Below are positions 49,601 through 57,095 of a stretch of DNA of 64,000 bases, in pieces (positions within the stretch are counted from its first letter, which is position 1; every line of letters starts with the position of its first letter). Position numbers and translations under genes: made by a program. The stretch comes from Paenibacillus sp. BIHB 4019 (GTDB lineage: Bacteria > Bacillota > Bacilli > Paenibacillales > Paenibacillaceae): NCBI RefSeq assembly GCF_002741035.1, contig NZ_CP016808.1, positions 2,005,001 to 2,069,000 on the forward strand, written 5' to 3'. Below the pieces are notes generated by a model. That model worked only from the letters and a program-made list of their open reading frames with translations. It was not told the origin of the DNA and searched no databases.

Positions 49601-50353
49601 GCGGACACTATCTGGCAAATGGGGCGCCGGACTTTCCTCCAGCACCTTCTGATTGCGCCGCTGCACGGAGCAATCCCGCTCACCGAGCGCAACAACCTCG
49701 CCATAGCTGTTGCCGAAAATCTGCACCTCGACATGGCGCGCCTTGGCGATGTATTTTTCCAAAAACATGCCGCCGTTCTTGAAATTCGTCTCCGCCAGAT
49801 GACGAACCCCCTCATAAGCAGCAAGCAACGCCTGCTCATCGCCACATACCCGCATGCCGATACCGCCGCCGCCTGCCGTGCTTTTCAAAATAACCGGATA
49901 TCCGATTTGCTCCGCACGCAGCGCCGCTTCTTCCACGCTGTCAATCAGTTCGGTTCCCGGCAGCATCGGAACACCCGCCCTTGACGCCAGCTCACGGGCT
50001 GAGTGCTTCAGCCCAAACTGCTCCATTTGCTCCGGGGTAGGGCCGATGAATACGATACCGCGCTCGGCGCAAGCACGGGCAAACTCTGCATTTTCACTCA
50101 AAAATCCATAGCCCGGATGAATCGCCTCCGCACCTGTTGCGATCGCCGTCTGAAGAATGAGCTCTGCATTCAAGTAGCTCTCTTTGGCGGGACCATCCCC
50201 AATCCATATCGCTTCGTCGGCATTATCGACATGTCTGCTGTCTTGATCAGCCTGCGTATAGACAGCCACAGATTGAATGCCCAGCTTGCGCAGCGTGCGC
50301 TCGATTCTTACGGCAATTGCGCCGCGATTAGCAATCAGTACCTTTGTAAACAT
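46661..50353 (-). CDS. Biotin-dependent guanidine/urea carboxylase
   Basis: Carboxylates its substrate with ATP and bicarbonate. About 1230 residues from [17 protein letters not shown] (GGGGAGAGG upstream). Order: biotin carboxylase (1-450: [41 protein letters not shown]), carboxyltransferase parts related to KipA (about 465-760: [24 protein letters not shown]) and KipI (about 825-1000), then a C-terminal biotinyl domain with VESMKMEF. Annotated families call this urea carboxylase. Together with the two associated proteins and a guanidine-I riboswitch, guanidine is the better-supported substrate. The substrate-selecting residue was not checked. Confidence 0.93.
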   Translation of the reverse strand: [1230 protein letters not shown]

Positions 50354-50375
50354 AGCGACCTCTCCCCGCATTTAT

Positions 50376-51026
50376 TTATTCATTCCAGATCAGCACCTGT
50401 ACAGGTGTTGGGTTATAGGCATTGCAAGGATTGTTCAGCTGCGGACAGTTGCTGATGAGCACCGTTGTCCTGCCGTGCGATTGCATCTCTACGTAATAGC
50501 CAGGCGCGGATACGCCGTCCGCAAACTGCAAGCCTCCTTCAGCGGTCACCGGCACATTCATGAAAAAATTCACGTTCGGCGCCAAATCGCGCTTTGTATA
50601 ATCCGCCTCCCGCTTCGACAGCTGGAGCATGAACGTATCGCGGCAGTTGTGCATATGCAGCTTTTCATGGGCATATCTCACCGTGTTGCTCTGGGCAGAG
50701 CAGGAGCCGCCAATCGTATCGTGGCGTCCGCATGTATCGGCAATGATTGTCACAAGCGGCTTGCCTGATTCCGCCCGCAGCACCGACCCCGCCGTTAAAT
50801 ACACATTCGCCTGCCCCGCAATCGTCGCGATGGCACTATAGTGATCTTCCGGCTGATCAGCGTCGTAAAAAAGCGTATCCGCCGCCTGATTGCCTTCCAG
50901 ATCGACAATTCTGAGCACTTGGCCAGGCAGCAGATCATGCATCCAGCCATCGCCTGCCAAAATCGTTTTACTATAAACAGCCTCCGCTACCTTACGCGGG
51001 CTTTCTATTAGATTAAATGCGGCCAT
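50376..51026 (-). CDS. Urea-amidolyase-associated protein 2 (carboxyguanidine deiminase subunit)
   Basis: 216 residues from MAAFNLIESPRKVAEAVY, after AGGAGG. DUF1989 family: LPGQVLRIVDLEGNQAADTLFYDA, DTCGRHDTIGGSCS, CRDTFMLQLSKREADY, NVNFFMNVPVTAEGGL. In characterised systems UAAP1 and UAAP2 together hydrolyse carboxyguanidine to allophanate and ammonia. It lies 22 nt before the carboxylase gene and 2 nt after its partner. Confidence 0.92.
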   Translation of the reverse strand: MAAFNLIESPRKVAEAVYSKTILAGDGWMHDLLPGQVLRIVDLEGNQAADTLFYDADQPEDHYSAIATIAGQANVYLTAGSVLRAESGKPLVTIIADTCGRHDTIGGSCSAQSNTVRYAHEKLHMHNCRDTFMLQLSKREADYTKRDLAPNVNFFMNVPVTAEGGLQFADGVSAPGYYVEMQSHGRTTVLISNCPQLNNPCNAYNPTPVQVLIWNE

Positions 51027-51028
51027 TA

Positions 51029-51754
51029 TTATTCGCCTCCTCGCAAAGCGTCGTATTCCCACGTATTTTCAAACGCACGGCGATTTTCCGCACGATAGTT
51101 CACACAGTAATCATGCTCCCGATCTACCGCTTCCGCAGCCAATACTTCAATCAGCACAGGAACCGATGGATAATCCCTTCTTGCATCGAGCGGGTTAGGC
51201 GTATTCGATAACACTAGCAGCACATCCATTTCCGTCCTAAGCGTTACAGCGCTGCCCGCCTGGCAATGATGCTCCGCATAATGCATATCACCCTGCTCGT
51301 CGCAGCTGATTTTGGAAAACCAATTGACGACCGGCATTAAATCTCTGACACCCATGCCGCTTCGCACGAGCTCCACCGCCAAATTTTCCTGCCCGCTTCG
51401 CAGCCAAGCGTTTCGAAGCTCCTGATAAGTCGTCGCGCCATAGCGCTCATCCGTCAGCTTGCGGCTTGTGTAGCCGCCAAGCGGATCATGCCAGCCCAGC
51501 TCATCTTCTACAATGCTGGCCATTGCGCGTCCATTGTCGCTCATCAACACATTCCCTTTGGTCAGATGTGAGGTATGCTGCGCCTTAAGGGTATCGGGCA
51601 TATTGTAGCGTTCATTCAGATCTGCGGCACTGAACAGCATGGCAGACACATTAGCCCCACCTTCAAGGGCAGTCAAACGAATGAGCTTCCCCCGTCCAAT
51701 AACGCCTGACCACTTGCCTCCAGCTTCAATTGTCTTGCTCCACCCTTTACTCAT
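51029..51754 (-). CDS. Urea-amidolyase-associated protein 1 (carboxyguanidine deiminase subunit)
   Basis: 241 residues from MSKGWSKTIEAGGKWSG; a GTG two codons earlier is possible. DUF1989 family, paralogous to the next gene: GKLIRLTALEGGANVSAMLFSAADLNERYN, SIVEDELGWHDPLGG, PVVNWFSKISCDEQGD. First gene of the carboxylase operon, directly downstream of a guanidine-I riboswitch and its terminator, with GGGGAGG as ribosome site. Confidence 0.92.
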   Translation of the reverse strand: MSKGWSKTIEAGGKWSGVIGRGKLIRLTALEGGANVSAMLFSAADLNERYNMPDTLKAQHTSHLTKGNVLMSDNGRAMASIVEDELGWHDPLGGYTSRKLTDERYGATTYQELRNAWLRSGQENLAVELVRSGMGVRDLMPVVNWFSKISCDEQGDMHYAEHHCQAGSAVTLRTEMDVLLVLSNTPNPLDARRDYPSVPVLIEVLAAEAVDREHDYCVNYRAENRRAFENTWEYDALRGGE

Positions 51755-51784
51755 TTCCACTCCGCCTCCCCGTGAATATAAATA

Positions 51785-51951
51785 AAAAAAGCCTGGGAGA
51801 TTGATCTCCCAGGCTTTTATCCTTCCGTGTTATACAGCGATTCGCGCCGCAGCGCTTATATTCGACTGTATGCCGTCTCTCGGACCAGGCTTAGCTTTCA
51901 TCAGATGAGGCACTCCCCATATGCAGCTAACGGAACCCTAGACAGCGGTTT
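51785..51951 (-). ncRNA. Guanidine-I (ykkC) riboswitch with terminator, carboxylase operon
   Basis: On the minus strand the conserved blocks appear in order: CTAGGGTTCCG, GGTCCGAGAGACGGC, and ACACGGAAGGATAAAAGCC. The last block runs into the terminator stem GCCTGGGAGATCAATCTCCC with a T-run (51787-51817). Guanidine binding is known to stop formation of this terminator, so the operon is switched on by guanidine. Confidence 0.93.
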
Positions 51952-51989
51952 GTTTCCAGTTTATTTAGCAACGGAAACCTATATTCAAT

Positions 51990-52067
51990 TGTCATATAAC
52001 CTAACATTAAATAGATTATATGACTGTTGAATATCATTTGTCAACGATTATGTTAGATAATATAACA
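51990..52067 (-). promoter_or_regulatory. Carboxylase-operon promoter flanked by two GlnR/TnrA boxes
   Basis: Minus strand TTGACA (52044-52039), 18-nt spacer, TATAAT (52020-52015). Upstream box TGTTAGATAATATAACA (52051-52067) is 6 nt from the -35, centred near -51. Downstream box TGTCATATAACCTAACA (51990-52006) is centred near +10. Both match TGTNA-N7-TNACA exactly. Confidence 0.8.
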
Positions 52068-52100
52068 TTTAATGCATCGCTATATAATCACATCAGCCCT

Positions 52101-52892
52101 CTACGGCATTGAGTATGCGTCTAATCGCTCCTCCTGGTTTAGCAAAATAGTCATCTTCTTGATTTTTCGCTCACTTGAAGCGAACCAATTTCGAACTTCT
52201 TCAAACCCCGCTTGAGATGATTGCAGATCAGCCGAAGCCATCCAAAATTGATCATTATCTACCCATTCGTAGTCAGGAATCGGCCAAGTTGGCGTGAACA
52301 TATACACTTTAGCCAGCTCCGCCCTCTCATAAGGAATGACCTTCATCCGCACCAAATCAACAGCAAACAAAACATGCCGAACAACCTGCCCGCCTTCATT
52401 GTAGCCAAATCGCAATAACAGCCTATTTTTCTCCGGTGAAAGCTTATAATCTTGAAAAATGCCATCCGCCAAGCCAACGCTCACAAGCCCGGAATTGCTT
52501 TCCTTCACCAAAATAGTCGAGCATTGCTTATTGGCACAATTGTACTTCAGCAAAATAAAACGTTCTTGATCCGCGATATCGAGCGTTTCCACTTGAGTTC
52601 GTTCGACTTCTTTTTCAATATCAGCAACATCAGCTTGCAAGCCCAAGTATTCCTTATAGAGCGGGATATCGCCAATAGCCAATTCCACCTTCTCGCCGTT
52701 AGCCCCTTCGACCACGAGCATCTCAGGCCCAACCTTCTTCACTTCCAAGCGAACCGAATCAGCCGCATCAGCACCAGCAGGAGCCTCCTTATGATTAGCC
52801 TTCAAGAAATAAACAGCCGCTGCTCCCGAGACAAATACAAATGCCATCACAATTACAAGCACCAGAGATGACCTCTGCCGCTTTTTGTTCAT
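52101..52892 (-). CDS. Membrane-anchored protein of unknown function
   Basis: 263 residues from ATG 52892 (GGGGGG 6 nt upstream; the longer frame lacks a ribosome site). A basic N-terminus and one membrane segment (about 9-29) are followed by an extracytoplasmic domain with a short coiled-coil-like stretch (LQADVADIEKEVERTQVE) and a Cys pair (KYNCANKQCSTI). No family is recognised. It is bounded upstream by a terminator and lies tail-first against the carboxylase promoter. Confidence 0.7.
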   Translation of the reverse strand: MNKKRQRSSLVLVIVMAFVFVSGAAAVYFLKANHKEAPAGADAADSVRLEVKKVGPEMLVVEGANGEKVELAIGDIPLYKEYLGLQADVADIEKEVERTQVETLDIADQERFILLKYNCANKQCSTILVKESNSGLVSVGLADGIFQDYKLSPEKNRLLLRFGYNEGGQVVRHVLFAVDLVRMKVIPYERAELAKVYMFTPTWPIPDYEWVDNDQFWMASADLQSSQAGFEEVRNWFASSERKIKKMTILLNQEERLDAYSMP

Positions 52893-53043
52893 TTTCATCC
52901 CCCCATCCGTCATACCACTAACCCTCACGCCTGCAACATACGTACTACTAGCTTTACAGTTAACGACGCTTCCTTCTATAAAAAAGTTACAAGGCAGCCG
53001 CGCTCGTTCAATGACCACTGACCCGTTGAACCACCCACCTCAA

Positions 53044-53096
53044 ACAAAACCAAACAGCAGCTTATCGTCCTTAGACGGCAGCTGCTGCTTGGTTTT
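53044..53096 (-). terminator. Intrinsic terminator of the SPFH-Arc operon
   Basis: On the minus strand AACCAAGCAGCAGCT ... AGCTGCTGTTTGGTT is followed by TTGTTT. Confidence 0.75.
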
Positions 53097-53133
53097 GCTC
53101 TTTCCTATAATTAGGCTCTCTATCTGCTTCTCT

Positions 53134-53334
53134 CTATTCCTTAGGCTCACCAGCATTTTCCGGAGGCTCGGCAGGTTTTGGCTTGGGTAGCCTGCCAGAG
53201 CGGCTGAGCGCCTCGCGCAGCAGAAACTCAATATGCCCATTAACGCTGCGAAATTCCTCATTAGCCCATTGCTCCAGAGCGCGGTGAATGTCAGGATTCA
53301 GTCGGAGCGGAAAAGCTTTCTTTTCTTTTCCCAT
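53134..53334 (-). CDS. Arc-type ribbon-helix-helix protein
   Basis: 66 residues: the RHH core FPLRLNPDIHRALEQWANEEFRSVNGHIEFLLREAL and a Pro/Glu-rich tail. Such small Arc-like proteins are often encoded directly after SPFH genes in Firmicutes. It starts 13 nt after the SPFH stop codon. Probably DNA-binding; the target is unknown. No toxin gene is adjacent, so a toxin-antitoxin role is not supported. Confidence 0.8.
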   Translation of the reverse strand: MGKEKKAFPLRLNPDIHRALEQWANEEFRSVNGHIEFLLREALSRSGRLPKPKPAEPPENAGEPKE

Positions 53335-53347
53335 TATCGACAGCTCC

Positions 53348-54220
53348 TTACGTGTACAAAGACCCGGTATTAATGACCGGAGTAGCAGAACGATCCGATA
53401 CGATCGCCACCATCAGATTGTTGACCATCGCCGCACGCCGCTCCACGTCCAGCTCAATTCCACTATCCTCCAATTGCTTCAACGCCGCGTCCACCATGCC
53501 AACTGCGCCTTCAACGATTTTCTGGCGAGCCGCCACAATCGCTGTCGCCTGCTGCCTTTGCAGCATAGCGCTAGCAATTTCCGGCGCATAGGCCAGATGC
53601 GTCAGCCGCGTCTCAATCACTTCAACTCCCGCAACAGCAAGCCTGCTTTGCAGCTCCTTGAGCAGCTCTTCAGCCACTTCCTCCGAATTGCCTCTGAGCG
53701 ACATCGCATTCTCATCCGTATGCGTATCATACGGGTGCTGCGCCGCCGTGTGGCGAACAGCCGTCTCGCTTTGGATTTCTACAAAACGCTCATAATTGTC
53801 GACATCGAAGCTGGCACGGGATGTATCCGTTACTTTAAATACAACAACCGCCCCAATTTCAATCGGATTTCCATCAGCATCATTGACTTTCAGCGTATGG
53901 CTGTTAAAGTTGCGCACTTTAAGCGACACCTTCTGCTTGTTCGTCAGCGGAAGCGTCATCCACAGCCCCGCATTTCTTACCGTACCGATATATTTTCCGA
54001 AAAAGGTGATGACCTTCGCTTCATTCGGCTGCACAATCGTCAGCGAGGAAGCCGCGATAATAAAAACAAGAATCAGCAGAGCACCTGCAATTATCAAAAG
54101 AAAGTCCGGCTGCGAGTCCGATGCGCCAAACACAATAAGAATGACTCCCCCAACAAGTGACAATATGCCAATGAGCAATGCTAAAAATCCATTCACATGC
54201 CAAGCTTTGTACTCCTTCAT
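53348..54220 (-). CDS. SPFH/Band 7 (stomatin-like) membrane protein
   Basis: 290 residues with two N-terminal hydrophobic segments (about 10-32 and 38-58), then an SPFH domain (about 65-250: [76 protein letters not shown] in pieces) with a C-terminal helical region. Family members scaffold membrane microdomains or bind proteases. Its relation to guanidine use is unclear; it may be a separate insertion. Confidence 0.88.
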   Translation of the reverse strand: MKEYKAWHVNGFLALLIGILSLVGGVILIVFGASDSQPDFLLIIAGALLILVFIIAASSLTIVQPNEAKVITFFGKYIGTVRNAGLWMTLPLTNKQKVSLKVRNFNSHTLKVNDADGNPIEIGAVVVFKVTDTSRASFDVDNYERFVEIQSETAVRHTAAQHPYDTHTDENAMSLRGNSEEVAEELLKELQSRLAVAGVEVIETRLTHLAYAPEIASAMLQRQQATAIVAARQKIVEGAVGMVDAALKQLEDSGIELDVERRAAMVNNLMVAIVSDRSATPVINTGSLYT

Positions 54221-54297
54221 CTGTCAGAACACCCCTTAGTATTAATTTGATATATTTATGATATCACTTTTTACATTTATATGCAAACCAGCGCACA

Positions 54298-54391
54298 CAG
54301 CTAAAGCCGTCCTCTGGCGGCAAAGCAGTCGTTTCGCGAAGAAATATAGAGAAAAGACGGAAAAATCATATACTTTCCTATAATTAAAAAA
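54298..54391 (+). repeat. Intergenic structured repeat (R10)
   Basis: Contains GCCGTCCTCTGGCGGCAAAG, CGTTTCGCG, GAAATATAGAGAAAAG and CTTTCCTATAATT. The A-run is the T-run of the terminator at 54386-54437. The remaining 54438-54795 stretch has no convincing gene; it has a short direct repeat of CGATCCC and a weak plus-strand frame. Confidence 0.7.
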
Positions 54392-54437
54392 AGGCCCGCA
54401 ATCCTAAGGGAACTCTCCCCATTAGACTGCGGGCCTT
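54386..54437 (-). terminator. Intrinsic terminator downstream of the guanidine ABC permease
   Basis: On the minus strand GGCCCGCA ... TGCGGGCC is followed by seven T residues. It lies about 360 nt after the permease stop codon, so the operon would have a long 3' UTR. Confidence 0.8.
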
Positions 54438-54795
54438 GCATAGCAGGCACTGCTATTCTTTTTTTCAACCAGAATTTGGACGCAAACGTGAACGTGATCT
54501 TGATTGTAAGCGCAAGCACGCCAGATCCCTATAACTTCCGATCCCGATCCCGCTCCAACGCTTCGCGTTCATCATTTCAGAAGTTCATGCCCTTCACCAA
54601 GGTAGACTTGGCGGTCACAATAGCAGCTATTTCAACAAAATCAAGGGTTAAGGACAGACAACGGACTCAGGAGCAGCTAATACACTCCCCCAGCCCCATT
54701 TTGACAGGATAATATAGGCGATAACGGATTCCCTGTCCGCTTACGGCCCGAAATCAGATCAAAAGCCAAAATAGCGGAACCTCCGTCCTCGAACG

Positions 54796-55605
54796 CTATA
54801 CCCAAGGAAATAATCTGCGGTTCAAAAAGGCAAAAATGCGGTCGCTAATCAAGCCCAGCAATCCGATGACGAAAATGCCAACAAAAATTTCCTCCGTATT
54901 CAAAAATCGCTGTGCCTTCATAATCGCATACCCCAGCCCGCTGTTGACCGCAACCAACTCCGCCACAACCAGATACGTCCACGCCCAGCCGAGAATAAGC
55001 CGCATCGTATGCATAAGCTGCGGTTGGATTGCTGGTATCAGCACCGTTTCAATCGCCTTCCAACGACCTGCTCCAAGCGTAAAGGAGGCTTGCAGCAAAT
55101 CTTGCGACACCCTGCGCGTATTGTCAGCTACCATCAGCACCAGCTGGAAGAAGCAGCCGATGAAAATAAGCAGCACCTTGGCCCATTCCCCAATCCCTGC
55201 CCATACCATAATAAGCGGAATGAAAGCGACCGCCGGCATATAGCGAATAAATTCCATCGGCGGCTCCACCAGCGCTTCGCCGAACTTGAACGTTCCAGCC
55301 AATATCCCAATGGGAATGCCTAATACACACGCCAACAGGAAACCCGACATCACGCGGAATAAGCTAACGCCAATATGGTTCCAATAATCAGAGCTGCCGA
55401 GCAGCTCTATAAAGGCAGCGAGAACGACATGCGGCTTCGGCAAAAATACAGGATTCACAGCCTCCGTATAGCTGAGCAGCGACCACAGCAGCAGAAGGAG
55501 CAGAAAAGAGCAGCTAGCGGTAATCGCAAACGCCCGGGACCCAATATCTTTAAAAATCTGTATCCGATGCGGCTTCCGCCGCCGAACTGCTTTCATCGCC
55601 ATCAC
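54796..55605 (-). CDS. Nitrate/sulfonate/taurine-type ABC transporter permease, probably for guanidine
   Basis: 269 residues with about six hydrophobic segments. The binding-protein-dependent transport motif is visible as EACFTLGAGRWKAIETVLIPAIQP-like ASFTLGAGRWKAIETVLIPA. It overlaps the binding-protein gene by 4 nt; the start could be GTG 55605 or an ATG at 55602 or 55596. The ATPase partner is missing from this operon and is most likely the gene at 43.8 kb. Confidence 0.9.
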   Translation of the reverse strand: MMAMKAVRRRKPHRIQIFKDIGSRAFAITASCSFLLLLLLWSLLSYTEAVNPVFLPKPHVVLAAFIELLGSSDYWNHIGVSLFRVMSGFLLACVLGIPIGILAGTFKFGEALVEPPMEFIRYMPAVAFIPLIMVWAGIGEWAKVLLIFIGCFFQLVLMVADNTRRVSQDLLQASFTLGAGRWKAIETVLIPAIQPQLMHTMRLILGWAWTYLVVAELVAVNSGLGYAIMKAQRFLNTEEIFVGIFVIGLLGLISDRIFAFLNRRLFPWV

Positions 55606-56618
55606 TTCCCTGCTGTTGTATTTTTGATGAATTGCGCGTCGAACAACCCGCTCACGTCATCAATGTCACCGACCATATCAAGTCCGCGCAAGAAATCCGC
55701 CGTCTGCCCCGCCGTATATTCAAGCGAGGTATATTCATCACGCTTCTCGAAGGCATGGAGATTATCCGCTTGCGAGAACAGCTTGATGCCGTCAAATCCA
55801 AGCTTGAGATCCTCCGGGGTCGTCTCCGCCTTAGCCGCGAGCAGCTTCAGCACCTCTTCCTGATTGGCTTCATAATACGCAAGCGCATCGAACCAAGCAT
55901 CCACCACCTTCTGCACTTCAGCGGAACGCTTCTGCACGACCTCTTCACGGAACACAAGCAGATCCGGAATAAGCCCCGGCGTATCCTTAGAGGAGAACAA
56001 CACCTTGCCCTTGCCTTCTTTCACCGCAATTGTCTGGAACGGCTCCCATAGAACAGAAGCATCAGACTTTCCGGAAATAAAAGCAGGGCCCGCATCATTC
56101 ACCGTCATATTGACGTAGTTCACATCTTCTTCCTTCATGCCATTTTGCGCCAAGGCAGTCAGCAGCAGCAAATGATCGACAGTTCCAAGCTCCGTCGCAA
56201 CCGTTTTTCCCTTTAAATCCTCAATCGACTGAATTTCCGGTTTGCTGACAATAGCATCGCCGCCAAAAGAATTGTCATTTACCAAAACCGCTTTAAGCGG
56301 AATTCCTTTTGAAAAAGGAGCAAGCGTATCGCTCAGCGTCTGGCTGTTCGCATCGACTCTCCCCGTTGCCAAAGCTTGAAGCGAGTCGCTGTATACCGGG
56401 AAAAACTCCAGCTTGACGTTAACGCCATGCTTTTCAAAAAAACCTTTTTCCTCTGCTACATACCACATATACCAGCCCGGCCACGGGCTTAGGGCAATCG
56501 TGATCGGCTCCCCCGCCCCTCCTTCCTCCGCTTTGCCACCTGAATTGCTGCAACCCGACACAACAAACACCGACACGACAAGCAACCCTAAGAGCCAAAC
56601 CTTCCACGACTGTCTCAT
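55602..56618 (-). CDS. ABC transporter substrate-binding lipoprotein (NMT1/taurine type), probably for guanidine
   Basis: 338 residues. Lipoprotein signal VWLLGLLVVSVFVVSGC, then the periplasmic-binding fold: ITIALSPWPGWYMWYVAEEKGFF, VDANSQTLSDTLAPFSKG, VATELGTVDHLLLLTAL and ASVLWEPFQTIAVKEGKG. Many members of this cluster are controlled by guanidine-I riboswitches, and here one lies 158 nt upstream. This makes guanidine or a close relative the likely ligand. Confidence 0.9.
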   Translation of the reverse strand: MRQSWKVWLLGLLVVSVFVVSGCSNSGGKAEEGGAGEPITIALSPWPGWYMWYVAEEKGFFEKHGVNVKLEFFPVYSDSLQALATGRVDANSQTLSDTLAPFSKGIPLKAVLVNDNSFGGDAIVSKPEIQSIEDLKGKTVATELGTVDHLLLLTALAQNGMKEEDVNYVNMTVNDAGPAFISGKSDASVLWEPFQTIAVKEGKGKVLFSSKDTPGLIPDLLVFREEVVQKRSAEVQKVVDAWFDALAYYEANQEEVLKLLAAKAETTPEDLKLGFDGIKLFSQADNLHAFEKRDEYTSLEYTAGQTADFLRGLDMVGDIDDVSGLFDAQFIKNTTAGK

Positions 56619-56670
56619 TGTCCCACCCCTTGTTTTTATAGCTCCAGCCCTTGAATAACGGGAGATTGAG

Positions 56671-56779
56671 CCAAGTGTAAACAGCTGTCGCTGTCCTCTG
56701 GCAGCAAAGCTGCCGTTTCGAGGGCGAAATATAAAAATGTATAAGTATGTAACTCATACTTTTTTATATTTCTAAAAAA
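56671..56779 (+). repeat. Intergenic structured repeat (R11)
   Basis: Starts AAGTGTAAACAGCTGTCGC; the inner stem has changed to GCTG ... CAGC, keeping pairing. Hairpin 2 is GAAATATAAAAA, AGTATG, CATACT, TTTTTATATTTC. It lies between the riboswitch terminator and the binding-protein gene, i.e. inside the 5' leader. Confidence 0.75.
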
Positions 56780-56945
56780 ACAAAAGCCCGGGAGATTGTG
56801 ATCTCCCAGGCTTTTATCCTTCCGTGTTATACAGCGGTTGCCGTCATCTCTCAATGGATGCACACTCGCCGTACGCCGTCTCTTGGACCAGGCTTGATAA
56901 GGCGCAAGCGCGCTTGCGACCTGTCAACGGAACCCTAGACAGCTT
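56776..56945 (-). ncRNA. Guanidine-I (ykkC) riboswitch with terminator, transporter operon
   Basis: On the minus strand CTAGGGTTCCG, then GCCTGGTCCAAGAGACGGC, then ACACGGAAGGATAAAAGCC, which passes into the stem GCCTGGGAGATCACAATCTC with CCGGGC and a T-run. Same architecture as the copy at 51.8 kb, with a longer variable arm (GTCGCAAGCGCGCTTGCG). Confidence 0.93.
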
Positions 56946-56991
56946 GTCGTTCCCGATGTGTACAGCCAGCATAGGAACCATATTTTCTTTT

Positions 56992-57072
56992 TGTTAGAAT
57001 ACCTTACATTTATCTGTATTATAGTAGGCCATCCAACATTCTGTCAATACTCATGTCATGTTAATTTACGTT
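56992..57072 (-). promoter_or_regulatory. Transporter-operon promoter flanked by two GlnR/TnrA boxes
   Basis: Minus strand TTGACA (57049-57044), 18-nt spacer, TATAAT (57025-57020). Upstream box TGTCATGTTAATTTACG (57056-57072) has one mismatch at the end and lies 6 nt from the -35. Downstream box TGTTAGAATACCTTACA (56992-57008) is exact. Confidence 0.78.
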
Positions 57073-57095
57073 GTTTTCATCTAAAATGCTTTGTA

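Noticed and set aside
53134..54220. SPFH-Arc pair as a toxin-antitoxin system
   Set aside because: The RHH protein resembles antitoxin DNA-binding domains, but the partner is a stomatin-like membrane protein and no toxin gene is adjacent.
54476..54712. 78-codon plus-strand frame
   Set aside because: No ribosome site, no recognisable motif and no supporting neighbour; it lies in the 3' region of the permease operon.
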